From Streptomyces sp. NBC_00557 (GTDB lineage Bacteria > Actinomycetota > Actinomycetes > Streptomycetales > Streptomycetaceae), in assembly GCF_036345995.1 (NCBI RefSeq), contig NZ_CP107796.1, positions 6,138,001-6,202,000 on the forward strand: a stretch of DNA of 64,000 nt, read 5' to 3'. The position numbers and the translations under genes were made by a program. The notes beneath the pieces are model-generated. The model was not told where the DNA came from, ran no database searches, and saw only the letters and a list, made by a program, of their open reading frames with translations. Within the stretch, counting starts at the first letter, position 1. Every line of letters begins with the position of its first letter. Shown piece after piece: positions 7,498-16,941 of this stretch.

Positions 7498-8325
7498 GTG
7501 TCGGACCCGATGCGCCCGCCCGCCTCCCACCAGCACCCGCACCCGGCGTCGCCGCGCTCCGACACCCCCCGCTCCCGCGCCTCCCTGCGCACCGCCGTCG
7601 TCTGGGAGGTCCTCCAGGACGCCCTCGACCGCCGGGTCAAGGCCACGGGACGCGAGGCGCTGGACGTCCTCGACACCGGAGGCGGCAGCGGCAACTTCGC
7701 CGTGCCCCTCGCCCGGCTCGGCCACCGCGTCACCGTCGTCGACCCCAGCCCCAACGCGCTGTTCGCGCTGGAGCGCCGGGCCGCCGAGGCCGGCGTCGCC
7801 GACCGGGTCAAGGGCGTCCAGGGCGACGCGCACGGCCTGTTCGACGTGGTCGAGCGCGGGGGCTACGACGCCGTGCTGTGCCACGGCGTCCTGGAGTACG
7901 TGGACGACCCGGCCGAGGGCGTCCGCAACGCCGTCGCCGCACTGCGCTCCGAGGGCGTCCTCAGCCTGCTCGCCGCCGGCCTCGGCGGCGCCGTGCTGGC
8001 CCGCGCCCTCGCCGGTCACTTCACGGAGGCCCGGCAGGCGCTGCAGGACCCCGAGGGCCGCTGGGGCTCCGGGGACCCGATGCCGCGCCGGTTCACCGCC
8101 GAGCAGCTCACCGCGCTCGTCGAGGGCGCGGGCCTCAGGGTCGGCGCCGTGCACGGCGTGCGGGTCTTCGCCGACCTGGTGCCCGGAGTTCTCGTGGACA
8201 CCGAGCCCGGCGCCCTCGACGCGCTCCTCAAGCTGGAGTCCGCGGCGGCCGAGCTGCCCGCCTTCCACTCCGTCGCCACCCAGCTGCACGTGCTCGGCGA
8301 GACGCCGGGTGCCGCCGAGGGCTGA
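7498..8325 (+). CDS. Class I SAM-dependent methyltransferase
   Basis: The 275-aa protein has the Rossmann-like methyltransferase core. Motif I is LDTGGGSGNFAVPLA at about residues 58-72, the acidic end of beta2 is VTVVDPSP, and the post-motif region reads YDAVLCHGVLEYVDDP. The N-terminal 25 residues are Pro/His-rich and probably disordered. GTG start with a GAGGAG Shine-Dalgarno 9 nt upstream. It sits between the HEPN and DUF3040 genes, the order I know from other Streptomyces. The substrate is unknown; the core resembles SmtA/CmoA-type small-molecule or tRNA methyltransferases. Confidence 0.88.
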   Translation: MSDPMRPPASHQHPHPASPRSDTPRSRASLRTAVVWEVLQDALDRRVKATGREALDVLDTGGGSGNFAVPLARLGHRVTVVDPSPNALFALERRAAEAGVADRVKGVQGDAHGLFDVVERGGYDAVLCHGVLEYVDDPAEGVRNAVAALRSEGVLSLLAAGLGGAVLARALAGHFTEARQALQDPEGRWGSGDPMPRRFTAEQLTALVEGAGLRVGAVHGVRVFADLVPGVLVDTEPGALDALLKLESAAAELPAFHSVATQLHVLGETPGAAEG

Positions 8326-8602
8326 GCGCACCGCCGTGACCCGCCGCTGATCAGGGGCTCGTCGGCGGATGGAGTACGCCACAAGCCCCCCGATCGTGGG
8401 GTTTGCGCCGTATGATCGAGGTAAGCCGCCCGGCATGACGGGTCGGCCGCCGGGGAATGGAAGCCTCAGCGAGCCGGGACAGCCATGACGGACTCCGGTT
8501 GGCCAATTGGCGTAGAGGGGCGGGTTTCACGGGGGCGATTCCCTGCCTATCCTGAAGGGACCCCCCGGGTCGCCCCGGCGACTGCACGATGAGGAGGACT
8601 CC

Positions 8603-8986
8603 GTGCCGCTCTCGGAGCACGAGCAGCGCATGCTCGAGCAAATGGAGCGAGCGCTGTACGCCGAAGATCCCAAGTTCGCGTCGGCGCTTGAGGGAAACGG
8701 GCTGCGGACGTACACCCGGCGGCGGGTCTACCAGGCGGTCGCGGGCTTCCTCGTGGGTATCGCGCTCCTCATGGCCGGAATGGTCGCGCAGCTGATCTGG
8801 GTCAGCGTGGTGGGTTTCCTCGTCATGCTGGGCTGCGCCGTACTCGCGGTCACCGGCTGGCGCAAGGCGCCCAAGCCGGGTGAGCAGCCGGCGGGCGCCG
8901 TCCGCCGCCAGGTGCGGCCGAAGCGCTCCATGATGGACCGAATCGAAGAGCGCTGGCAGCGCCGCCGGGACGGACAGGGACAGTAG
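8603..8986 (+). CDS. DUF3040 membrane protein
   Basis: The 127-aa protein opens with PLSEHEQRMLEQMERAL, the hallmark of the DUF3040 family, followed by a short soluble helix and two membrane segments (about residues 45-90), then a basic C-terminal tail. The family is typical of actinobacteria, often close to mraZ/rsmH, and has no assigned function. GTG start with a very good Shine-Dalgarno (GAGGAGG). It ends in front of a strong hairpin that separates it from the convergent transglutaminase gene. Confidence 0.92.
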   Translation: MPLSEHEQRMLEQMERALYAEDPKFASALEGNGLRTYTRRRVYQAVAGFLVGIALLMAGMVAQLIWVSVVGFLVMLGCAVLAVTGWRKAPKPGEQPAGAVRRQVRPKRSMMDRIEERWQRRRDGQGQ

Positions 8987-9046
8987 CAGCGGCCGTCCGG
9001 CGGCTTCGAGCAAACGACCGGACGACGACGTCGACGGACACAGACA

Positions 9047-9089
9047 ACGGGTGAGGGGCGGCCACCGCTGGTGGCCGCCCCTCACCCGT
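9047..9089. terminator. Strong bidirectional terminator between DUF3040 and transglutaminase genes
   Basis: A perfect 20-bp inverted repeat (9047-9066 with 9070-9089) closed by a 3-nt loop. It lies between two convergent genes, five bases from the stop codon of the minus-strand gene, so it can serve both. Confidence 0.88.
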
Positions 9090-9093
9090 CGAC

Positions 9094-11478
9094 TCAGCCC
9101 TGCTGCTGCGACGGCCGGCGCGGTGCGGGCCGGGCCCCCGCGAGCCGGGCCCTGAGCGCCGACCAGCGGGCCGACACCGCCCACAGCACCCGCACCGACG
9201 AGCGCGGCAGGAGCAGCGCCCGCAGCCGCGCGCCCGCGCTCACGCTGCCGCGCAGGCCCGCGACCACTCGGCGCACGTCCTCGGCGGCGCCCGCCGCCGG
9301 ACGCGGCCGGGGCGCGTACAGGGCCTGCTCCACCGCGTCCGCGAGCCGGTGCACCGCGGCACCGGCCGCCGGATCCAGCCGGCCCAGCCCGGCGATCCGG
9401 GCCGCCGCCCGACGCGGGGTCAGCGACTCGTCGGGCGCGATGCCGTGGTCCCAGGCGCTGTCCGTCAACTCCTGCCAGGCCGCCAGGGTGTGCGCGACCG
9501 CGCCCTGTTCCGTCCGGGCGTGTCCGCCGAGCCGCACCGCACGCACCCGCAGCCGCCACAGCATCGGCGCCAGCGGAACCGCCAGGACCACCAGCGCGGC
9601 CAGACCGATCAGCAGAGACCACCACGGGCCCGCGCCACCGCCGCCGCTGTGCGGGGCCGCCGCCGCGGACGCGGTGTCACAGCCCTGCTCCCTGGCCAGG
9701 TCGGGCGCGCAGCTCTGGCCCTGCGAGGCCGTCGCCGAGGGCGCCGCGGACGCCTCGTGCGACGGCAGGTCCGGGTTGGGCAGCGAGGTCCCGGGCGTGT
9801 CCGACTGGGTGTACGACGGCATGGTGCCGCGGGTCGGGGTCGGCTCGAAGCGGGTCCAGCCCACGCCCTCGAAGTACAGCTCCGGCCAGGCGTGCGCGTC
9901 CTTCTGGCTCACCGTGACCGTGCCGTCGGCCTGCGGGGTGCCGGGCGCGAAGCCCACCGCGACCCGGGCCGGGATGCCGAGGGTGCGGGCCATCGCCGCC
10001 ATGGCGAAGGAGAAGTGGACGCAGAAGCCCTCCTTCTTCTTCAGGAAGGTCGCGATGGCGTTCGGACCGCGGCCGACCTCCACCTGGGTGTCGTACTGGA
10101 AGCCGCCCGAGACCGCGAAGTAGTCCTGGAGCTTGACCGCCTGCTCGTAGTGGCTCCGGGCGCCCGCCGTGATCTGCCGGGCGGTCCTGGCCACCACCTT
10201 CGGCACCGAGGACGGCACCTTCGTGTACTCGCGCTCCAGGGCGGAGGGCGGCTCGGGCGCCGTGGCCAGCTGTGCCGCGGTCGGCTGCACGTCCAGGCTG
10301 GTCACCTGGTAGGTCTCGCCGCGGGTGGTCTGGCCGTGGTCGCCGACGAGCGTCATGCCGACCGGCTCGTAGCGCCAGCGGCCGCCGATCCTCACCCCGC
10401 TCGGCGGGTACGGCATCGGCAGCCAGTCCTGGGCGTACCAGTCCGCCGCCGAGACCGTCGTCGTCACCGTGGCCCGCTTGACGTCCCCGCCGAGACCGAG
10501 GGGGGTGGGGAACCGGTCCGGCACGCCGACGATGTGCCGCTGGGCCGGCTTCCACGTGGTGCCGTCGAAGTCGTCCAGGGACACTATGCGCAGATACAGG
10601 TCCGAGATGTCGGTCGCACTGGTCCTCAGGGACAGCACCTGGCGGTCGGTGTTCGTGTTCAGACTGTCGCGCAGGGACACCAGGGGGTTGACCGCGGAGA
10701 TCGTGCCGCCGTTGCCGTCGCCCGCTCCCACGCCCGTGCCGGCGGCGTCCAGCAGGCCTCCCTGCATCGCGGGCAGGGCGAGCGGCACCACCAGGGCCGC
10801 GCCGAGCGCGAGCGCGCCGATCCGGCGTCCGGTGCGCACCGGGGCCACCGCGCCGCTCTCCGCGGTACCCGCGGAGCGGGGCGCGCCGCCGAAGACCCGG
10901 CCCCACTGCGCCAGCCGGTCCCGGCCCTCCGCGAGCAGCAGCATCAGATAACCGGCCGCCGCCACCAGGAACCACAGCCAGTCCGCCCCGCCACCGGACA
11001 GCCCGGCGGCCACCGAGTACAGCGCGAGCAGCGGCAGCCCGGCCGGGGCGGCGCTGCGGAAGGTCACCGCGAGCGTGTCCACCAGCAGACCGATCAGCAG
11101 CACCCCGCCGATCAGCATCAGCTTGATGCCGTCGGTCAGCGGCGCCGGTATCGCGTACTCGCTGACGTCGTTCGATCCCTGCTGGAGCAGGTCGCCGAAG
11201 TGCCGGAAGGCGTCCGGGCCCGGCAGCAGTCCGACGACCGCGTGCTCCCGGGCGAAGACCAGGGTCAGCAGCACCAGCGTGACCAGCGCCTGGGCCAGCA
11301 CCGTCATGGTCCGGCCCAGCGGCACCCGGCGGGCCGCCGCGCCCACCCCGCTCTGCACCGCCAGCAGCGGGACCAGCTGCAGCAGCCAGGTCGGCACGGC
11401 CACCAGGGGCAGCAGCGCGCAGGACGCCATCAGCGTGGCCGCCGCCGCGCACAGCGCCAGTCGTGCCCGCCCGTTCAT
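9094..11478 (-). CDS. TgpA-like membrane transglutaminase-family protein
   Basis: The 794-aa protein has about six membrane segments in the first 230 residues, a large extracytoplasmic domain, one further membrane segment near residue 620 and a cytoplasmic DUF4129-like tail. The transglutaminase core shows the Cys in EGFCVHFSFAMAAMARTLGIP (near residue 485) and the His in KDAHAWPELYF (near 527); the third position reads RFEPTP, with Glu where many family members have Asp. The ATG at 11478 overlaps the DUF58 stop by 4 nt (ATGA). It is the last gene of the MoxR-DUF58-transglutaminase operon, a set widely found together and thought to act on cell-envelope or protein processing. The substrate is unknown. 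Confidence 0.9.
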   Translation of the reverse strand: MNGRARLALCAAAATLMASCALLPLVAVPTWLLQLVPLLAVQSGVGAAARRVPLGRTMTVLAQALVTLVLLTLVFAREHAVVGLLPGPDAFRHFGDLLQQGSNDVSEYAIPAPLTDGIKLMLIGGVLLIGLLVDTLAVTFRSAAPAGLPLLALYSVAAGLSGGGADWLWFLVAAAGYLMLLLAEGRDRLAQWGRVFGGAPRSAGTAESGAVAPVRTGRRIGALALGAALVVPLALPAMQGGLLDAAGTGVGAGDGNGGTISAVNPLVSLRDSLNTNTDRQVLSLRTSATDISDLYLRIVSLDDFDGTTWKPAQRHIVGVPDRFPTPLGLGGDVKRATVTTTVSAADWYAQDWLPMPYPPSGVRIGGRWRYEPVGMTLVGDHGQTTRGETYQVTSLDVQPTAAQLATAPEPPSALEREYTKVPSSVPKVVARTARQITAGARSHYEQAVKLQDYFAVSGGFQYDTQVEVGRGPNAIATFLKKKEGFCVHFSFAMAAMARTLGIPARVAVGFAPGTPQADGTVTVSQKDAHAWPELYFEGVGWTRFEPTPTRGTMPSYTQSDTPGTSLPNPDLPSHEASAAPSATASQGQSCAPDLAREQGCDTASAAAAPHSGGGGAGPWWSLLIGLAALVVLAVPLAPMLWRLRVRAVRLGGHARTEQGAVAHTLAAWQELTDSAWDHGIAPDESLTPRRAAARIAGLGRLDPAAGAAVHRLADAVEQALYAPRPRPAAGAAEDVRRVVAGLRGSVSAGARLRALLLPRSSVRVLWAVSARWSALRARLAGARPAPRRPSQQQG

Positions 11479-12835
11479 CGCGCCGCCTCCCCGCTCATCG
11501 CGGCCAGGCCCGAACGCTCCCGGTCTGCCTGCTGCCACAGCGTGCCGAGCGCGCCGCCGCGCGGCACGCTCAGCGCGGTCCAGCCGGCCTCGCGCAGCAT
11601 GCGCAGCCGCTCGGCGTGCGGATCGCCCGGCCGCGGCACGTCGCTCGCCTCCCGGGTCCAGGTGTCCGGGTCCAGCAGGAAGGCGACGGCGCCGCCGCTG
11701 CGCCGGCTCATCCTGGCGACCGTCGCCGCCTGCTCCTCGTCCAGGTCGCCCAGGAAGGCGATCAGCAGGCCCTCGTTGCCGCCGCGCAGCATGTCGTACG
11801 CCCGGGACAGGCCCGTGCCGTCGGAGTGGTCGATCACCGCGAGGGTGTCCATCATCAGCCCGGCCGCCTCCGCGGTGTCCTGGCCGGCGCCCGCGAACCC
11901 GTCGGCGCCCGCGCCGGGCACCATGCTGCCGCTGTCCGTCAACAGCCGCACCGAGAAGCCGCGTTCGAGCATGTGCACCAGCACCGAGGCGGCGCCGGAG
12001 ACGGCCCACTCGAAGGCCGAGTCGGGGCCCGCGCCCTCGTAGGCGCCGCCCCGGGTGTCCAGCAGGACCGTGCACCTCGAGCGCCGGGGCTGCTCCTCGC
12101 GCCGCACCATCAGCTCGCCGTAGCGCGCGGTGGACCGCCAGTGCACCCGGCGCAGATCGTCGCCGTAGCGGTAGCCGCGCGGGATCACGTCGTCCTCGCC
12201 GGCCAGGGCCAGCGAGCGCTGCCGGCCGTCGCCGTACCCCTCGGCCTCTCCGCTGAAGCGGACCGGGAGCAGCGGCTCCACGCGCGGGATGACCGTGAGG
12301 GTGTCGAACGTGGAGAAGGAACGGGTCAGTTCGCACATCCCGAACGGGTCCGTCAGCCGCAGTTGCAGCGGGCCCAGCGGATAGCGGCCGCGCAGGTCGG
12401 AGCGGACCCGGTAGGACACCTCGCGGCGGCCGCCCGGCTCCACCCGGTCCAGCACGAACCGGGGGCGCGGCCCGAGGACGTACGGCACCCGGTCCTGGAG
12501 CATCAGCAGGCCGGTGGGCAGCCGGGAGACGTTGTCCATCCGCAGGTGCACCCGGGCCTCGCTGCCGGCGGGCACGCGCGCGGGGGAGAGCCGGCGGGTG
12601 CCGGCCACCCGGTAGCGCGTGCGGTAGACCACGGTCGCGCAGATCAGGGGCAGCGCGGCCAGCAGCAGGCCGACCCGCAGCAGATCCCGCTGGCCGAGGA
12701 CGTACGCGCAGATCGCGGCGGCGATCCCGGCCGCCAGGAAGGAGCGGCCGCGGGTGGTCAGGCCCGCGAGGGCCGTGCGCACACCGCCCGCGTCCTCGCG
12801 GCCGGCCTCCGTCCGCCCGGTCCCCCCGGGGCCCA

Positions 12836-12836
<1 letters not shown>
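11475..12836 (-). CDS. DUF58 domain protein
   Basis: The 453-aa protein has two membrane segments near the N terminus (about residues 30-75), an Ig-like or beta-rich middle, and the conserved DUF58 block RRVHWRSTARYGELMVRREE at about residues 235-255, followed by a von Willebrand A-like fold (VLLDTRGG). Families of this kind sit next to MoxR ATPases. The ATG at 12836 is chosen because GGAG lies 6 nt upstream; an adjacent GTG at 12839 would also work. Its start overlaps the MoxR stop by one base and its stop overlaps the transglutaminase start, so the three are probably translationally coupled. Confidence 0.9.
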
Positions 12837-13912
<1,076 letters not shown>

Positions 13913-14021
13913 CCGGCCCTCCTCGGCCCCGTACTTTCCGGGCCGACGCTGTCTGCGAAACCGGCCCACCCCGAAACACGGGCACCGCGCGGGAAAAGTT
14001 CCGCGCGACGCCACACCCCGC

Positions 14022-14051
14022 ATTCTTGCTGCCGTTACCGATTCGTGTCAC
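14022..14051 (-). promoter_or_regulatory. Candidate promoter of the MoxR operon
   Basis: On minus, GTGACA (14051-14046; 5 of 6 to TTGACA), an 18-bp spacer, and AAGAAT (14027-14022; 4 of 6 to TATAAT). Transcription would begin near 14015, giving a leader of about 100 nt in front of the MoxR gene. Confidence 0.5.
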
Positions 14052-14159
14052 TCGCCTGTGGACAACTGCCCCCAGGATGTCGGTGTCACGTCCTTCTCGA
14101 TCCCGGTTTCAGACGCAGGGTCGGCGGGATGTCTCCGGGGCGGCCGGCCGGTGCGCCGG

Positions 14160-14708
14160 TCAGGCCGGGTCGACCTCGCGCAGCAGACCCGTGCGCACGT
14201 CGAACACGAAACCGCGCACGTCGTCGGTGTGCAGCAGGAACGGCGAGGTGCGCACCCGCTGCATGGACTGGCGGACGTCCTGGTCGACGTCCCGGAAGGC
14301 CTCCACCGCCCAGGCCGGCCGCTGGCCGACCTCCATCTCCAGGTCGTGCCGGAAGTCCTCGGTGATGGACTCCATGCCGCAGCCGGTGTGGTGGATGAGG
14401 ACCACGCTGCGGGTGCCGAGCGCGCGCTGGCTGATGGTCAGGGAGCGGATCACGTCGTCGGTGACCACACCGCCCGCGTTGCGGATGGTGTGACAGTCGC
14501 CGAGCTGCAGGCCGAGCGCCTTGTGCAGGTCGAGGCGGGCGTCCATGCAGGCCACGACCGCGACCTTGAGTACGGGGCGGGCGTCCATGCCCGGGTCGGT
14601 GAACTCGGCGGCGTACGCCTGGTTCGCCGCGACCAGGCGGTCCGTCACGGTGCCGCCCTCGGTTATGGCGCCTTCGGATCCAGTGGGAGCTGCTGCGGAA
14701 GTCGTCAT
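14160..14708 (-). CDS. Beta-class carbonic anhydrase
   Basis: The 182-aa protein catalyses CO2 hydration in the cytoplasm. It has the beta-class zinc-site motifs VACMDARLDL (Cys and the Asp-Arg pair, about residues 54-63) and LIHHTGCGM (His and Cys), and the conserved block IRNAGGVVTDDVIRSL. Length and sequence resemble the mycobacterial Rv1284-type enzyme as I remember it. The ATG at 14708 has AGGGG upstream; an open frame 18 codons longer has no support. It is a separate minus-strand unit next to the MoxR operon and divergent from the dcw cluster. Confidence 0.93.
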   Translation of the reverse strand: MTTSAAAPTGSEGAITEGGTVTDRLVAANQAYAAEFTDPGMDARPVLKVAVVACMDARLDLHKALGLQLGDCHTIRNAGGVVTDDVIRSLTISQRALGTRSVVLIHHTGCGMESITEDFRHDLEMEVGQRPAWAVEAFRDVDQDVRQSMQRVRTSPFLLHTDDVRGFVFDVRTGLLREVDPA

Positions 14709-15135
14709 ACCCCTGACGTTACTGGTCACCGCCCGTACCGTCGCCCGGTGAGAGCGGGACAAAAAACGTCATCGCGGCGTGTTGTGAGCCAATCCACAGG
14801 CAGGGCAAACCTGCTCCGAGCGGGTGAACACCGCCGAATCCCGGCTCCCGCCCCGATGCGCCAGGCGACGCGCAGGCCGGTTGATTGACCGCGAGACACG
14901 GTGGACTAAAGTGGCGCGAAGCGGGAGGCGCGGCTCTCCCTGCTGGTGAAACCCCCGGAGACCCCGGCTCGCCCCCGGACCGTCTCCCCACGTGCGCGGC
15001 GCGTACGTACGGCTCGGCCTCCTCCCGCTCCCGGTCCGGCTGACGCTTCCGGCGCCGGCAGGCCTTTCCTCGACGAGCTGGCGGGGACCCGGCGGTGCGT
15101 GCGGCCCGCGCCGGACGACGAGAGGCCCCCAGACG
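14709..15135. other. Divergent intergenic region of 427 bp ahead of the dcw cluster
   Basis: It separates the carbonic anhydrase (minus) from rsmH (plus). A good plus-strand promoter lies at 14885-14912, which gives a leader of about 217 nt. The leader contains a small inverted repeat (GGGAG...CTCCC near 14920-14938) and is otherwise GC-rich without a recognised riboswitch. There is no mraZ gene here; the open frame running upstream of rsmH has Arg/Pro-rich content typical of non-coding DNA. Confidence 0.6.
14885..14912 (+). promoter_or_regulatory. Candidate vegetative promoter of the rsmH-ftsL-ftsI operon
   Basis: TTGACC (14885-14890; 5 of 6), a 16-bp spacer, and TAAAGT (14907-14912). It is the best sigma-70-type match in the gap and points into the dcw cluster. 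Expected start is near 14919. Confidence 0.6.
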
Positions 15136-16140
15136 ATGAACGAGCGCGAAGCGCTTCCGCGTGACAGCGGTGGTGGGCGACAGGAGGGACAGGACCGGCA
15201 CGTCCCGGTGATGCTCCAGCGGTGCCTGGACCTGCTGGCGCCCGCCCTGGAGCGCCCGGGAGCGGTGGTCGTCGACTGCACCCTCGGCCTCGGCGGACAC
15301 AGCGAAGGGCTGCTGGCCCGGTTCCCCGAGGCCCGGCTGATCGGCCTCGACCGGGACAAGGAGGCGCTGCGGCTGTCCGGCGAGCGGCTGGCGCCCTACG
15401 GCGAGCGCGCCACCCTCGTGCACGCCGTCTACGACGAACTGCCCGAGGTGCTGCGCCGGCTCCGCATCGCGCGCGTGCAGGGCGTCCTGTTCGACCTCGG
15501 GGTCTCCTCCATGCAGCTGGACGAGGCCGAGCGCGGCTTCGCCTACGCCCAGGACGCGCCCCTGGACATGCGGATGGACCAGACGACCGGCATCAGCGCC
15601 GCCGAGGTCCTCAACACCTACCCGGCGGGCGAACTCGTGCGGATCCTGCGCGCGTACGGCGAGGAGAAGCAGGCCAAGCGGATCGTGTCCGCGATCGTGC
15701 GCGAGCGCGAGAAGGAGCCGTTCAGCAACAGCGCGCGGCTGGTGGAGCTGATCCGGGACGCGCTGCCGCAGGCCGCCAAGCGCACCGGCGGAAACCCGGC
15801 CAAGCGCACCTTCCAGGCGCTGCGCATCGAGGTCAACGGCGAACTGTCCGTCCTGGAGCGGGCGATCCCGGCCGCGGTGAAGGCCCTGGACGTCGGCGGC
15901 CGCATCGCCGTCCTGTCGTACCACTCGCTGGAGGACCGTCTGGTCAAGCACGTCTTCGCGGCCGGCGCGGCCTCCACCGCACCCCCCGGCCTCCCGGTCG
16001 TGCCGGAGCGCTACCAGCCGCGGCTCAAGCTGCTCACCCGGGGTGCCGAACTTCCCACCGAGGAAGAGGTCGCCGAGAACCGCCGGGCCGCCCCGGCCAG
16101 GCTGCGCGGCGCGGAACGCATCAGGGAGGACGCCGAGTGA
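15136..16140 (+). CDS. rsmH: 16S rRNA m4C1402 N4-methyltransferase RsmH (MraW)
   Basis: The 334-aa enzyme methylates N4 of C1402 in the P site of 16S rRNA. Recognisable blocks are [13 protein letters not shown] at the N terminus, the SAM motif [16 protein letters not shown] (about residues 45-60), [29 protein letters not shown], and the C-terminal [13 protein letters not shown] [16 protein letters not shown]. Length fits. The ATG at 15136 is chosen as the first start near the conserved N terminus; its Shine-Dalgarno (GAGAGG, 10 nt away) is weak, and an in-frame extension upstream has no family support. First gene of the dcw cluster here, with ftsL next. Confidence 0.96.
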   Translation: MNEREALPRDSGGGRQEGQDRHVPVMLQRCLDLLAPALERPGAVVVDCTLGLGGHSEGLLARFPEARLIGLDRDKEALRLSGERLAPYGERATLVHAVYDELPEVLRRLRIARVQGVLFDLGVSSMQLDEAERGFAYAQDAPLDMRMDQTTGISAAEVLNTYPAGELVRILRAYGEEKQAKRIVSAIVREREKEPFSNSARLVELIRDALPQAAKRTGGNPAKRTFQALRIEVNGELSVLERAIPAAVKALDVGGRIAVLSYHSLEDRLVKHVFAAGAASTAPPGLPVVPERYQPRLKLLTRGAELPTEEEVAENRRAAPARLRGAERIREDAE

Positions 16141-16160
16141 CCGAGACGGGCCGGTTGGAT

Positions 16161-16310
16161 TCCCGGACCGACGGGGGGAGCCGCGCGGACCTCCCGCCCG
16201 CCCGGGGCGCCTGCGCGGGGTCCCGGCCGGGCCGGGGGCGTCGGCAGGACTGCCGGGCACGACGGGGAGGCCGTGCGGGCTTCCGGATCCGCCGGGGGAG
16301 CCGTGCGTAG
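16161..16310 (+). repeat. Imperfect repeats at the rsmH-ftsL junction
   Basis: Three imperfect copies of a segment of about 25-30 bp (near 16161-16190, 16251-16280 and 16281-16310) share the core acgggg(g)gagccgtgcg, which includes an SD-like G run followed by GTG or GCG. They fill a gap of about 160 bp where a tight gene overlap would be expected in this operon. Confidence 0.6.
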
Positions 16311-16941
16311 GAAACCCCAGCTGAGGGGGCGCGCCGCCCGGCTCGCGCGGCTCCTCCCGGCCGGCCGGGCCCGGGCCGCCCGCACCCCGTTCGTGCTGCT
16401 CGTCGTCCTGCTCCTCGGCGGCGGCCTGATCGGGCTGCTGATGCTCAACTCCGCGCTCAGCGAAGGGTCGTTCAAGCTCGCCGACCTGCAGAAGCAGACG
16501 AAGAACCTCACCGACGAGGAACAGGCGCTGCAGCGCGACATCGACGCCTACTCGTCCCCCGACGCCCTCCAGCGCCGCGCCCGCCAGCTCGGCATGGTCC
16601 CCGGCGGCGACCCGGTCTTCCTCGGCCCCGACGGCAGGGTCAAGGGCGTCCCGAGCCCCGCCCCCGAGTCCGCCGCCTTCACCGACCCGGTCCCGCCCGA
16701 GGTCCTGACCCCGGCCCCCGGCCCGTCCGCGGCCACGCCCGGCGCCCCCGGCCCGGCCCTGTCCGGCGTCCCGGCCCCGGCGACACCCGGCGCCCCCGCC
16801 GCGGCCACGGCCGGCGCCGCCACACCGCCCCAGGGCCTGTCCCAGCCCGCCCCCTCGGTCTCCGCGGCGGCCGCCCCCCCGCCCCCCGCCAGCTCCCAGC
16901 CCACCCCCACCCCCACCCCCACCCCGACCCCCGGCAGGTGA
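16303..16941 (+). CDS. ftsL: Cell division protein FtsL
   Basis: The 212-aa bitopic divisome protein has a basic cytoplasmic N terminus (RKPQLRGRAARLARLL), one membrane segment (about residues 30-52), and a short periplasmic coiled coil (LADLQKQTKNLTDEEQALQRDIDAY) ending in the conserved RARQLGMVP block. From about residue 110 an Ala/Pro-rich tail runs to PTPTPTPTPTPGR, which makes it much longer than the usual ~120 aa. FtsL with its coiled coil activates septal synthesis by FtsW/FtsI. The start is uncertain: GTG 16303 and GTG 16273 (ten codons earlier) are both preceded by a G-rich SD-like run only 2 nt away, and the DNA before them is repetitive. It overlaps ftsI by GTGA. Confidence 0.88.
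   Translation: MRRKPQLRGRAARLARLLPAGRARAARTPFVLLVVLLLGGGLIGLLMLNSALSEGSFKLADLQKQTKNLTDEEQALQRDIDAYSSPDALQRRARQLGMVPGGDPVFLGPDGRVKGVPSPAPESAAFTDPVPPEVLTPAPGPSAATPGAPGPALSGVPAPATPGAPAAATAGAATPPQGLSQPAPSVSAAAAPPPPASSQPTPTPTPTPTPGR

Noticed and set aside
9094..12336. A 1080-codon frame suggesting a DUF58-transglutaminase fusion
   Set aside because: The part upstream of 11478 is an out-of-frame reading of the DUF58 gene; the two genes are separate with an ATGA overlap.
14992..15135. Extension of rsmH by 48 codons to 14992
   Set aside because: The added residues resemble no RsmH N terminus and cover the leader; the conserved start is reached from ATG 15136.
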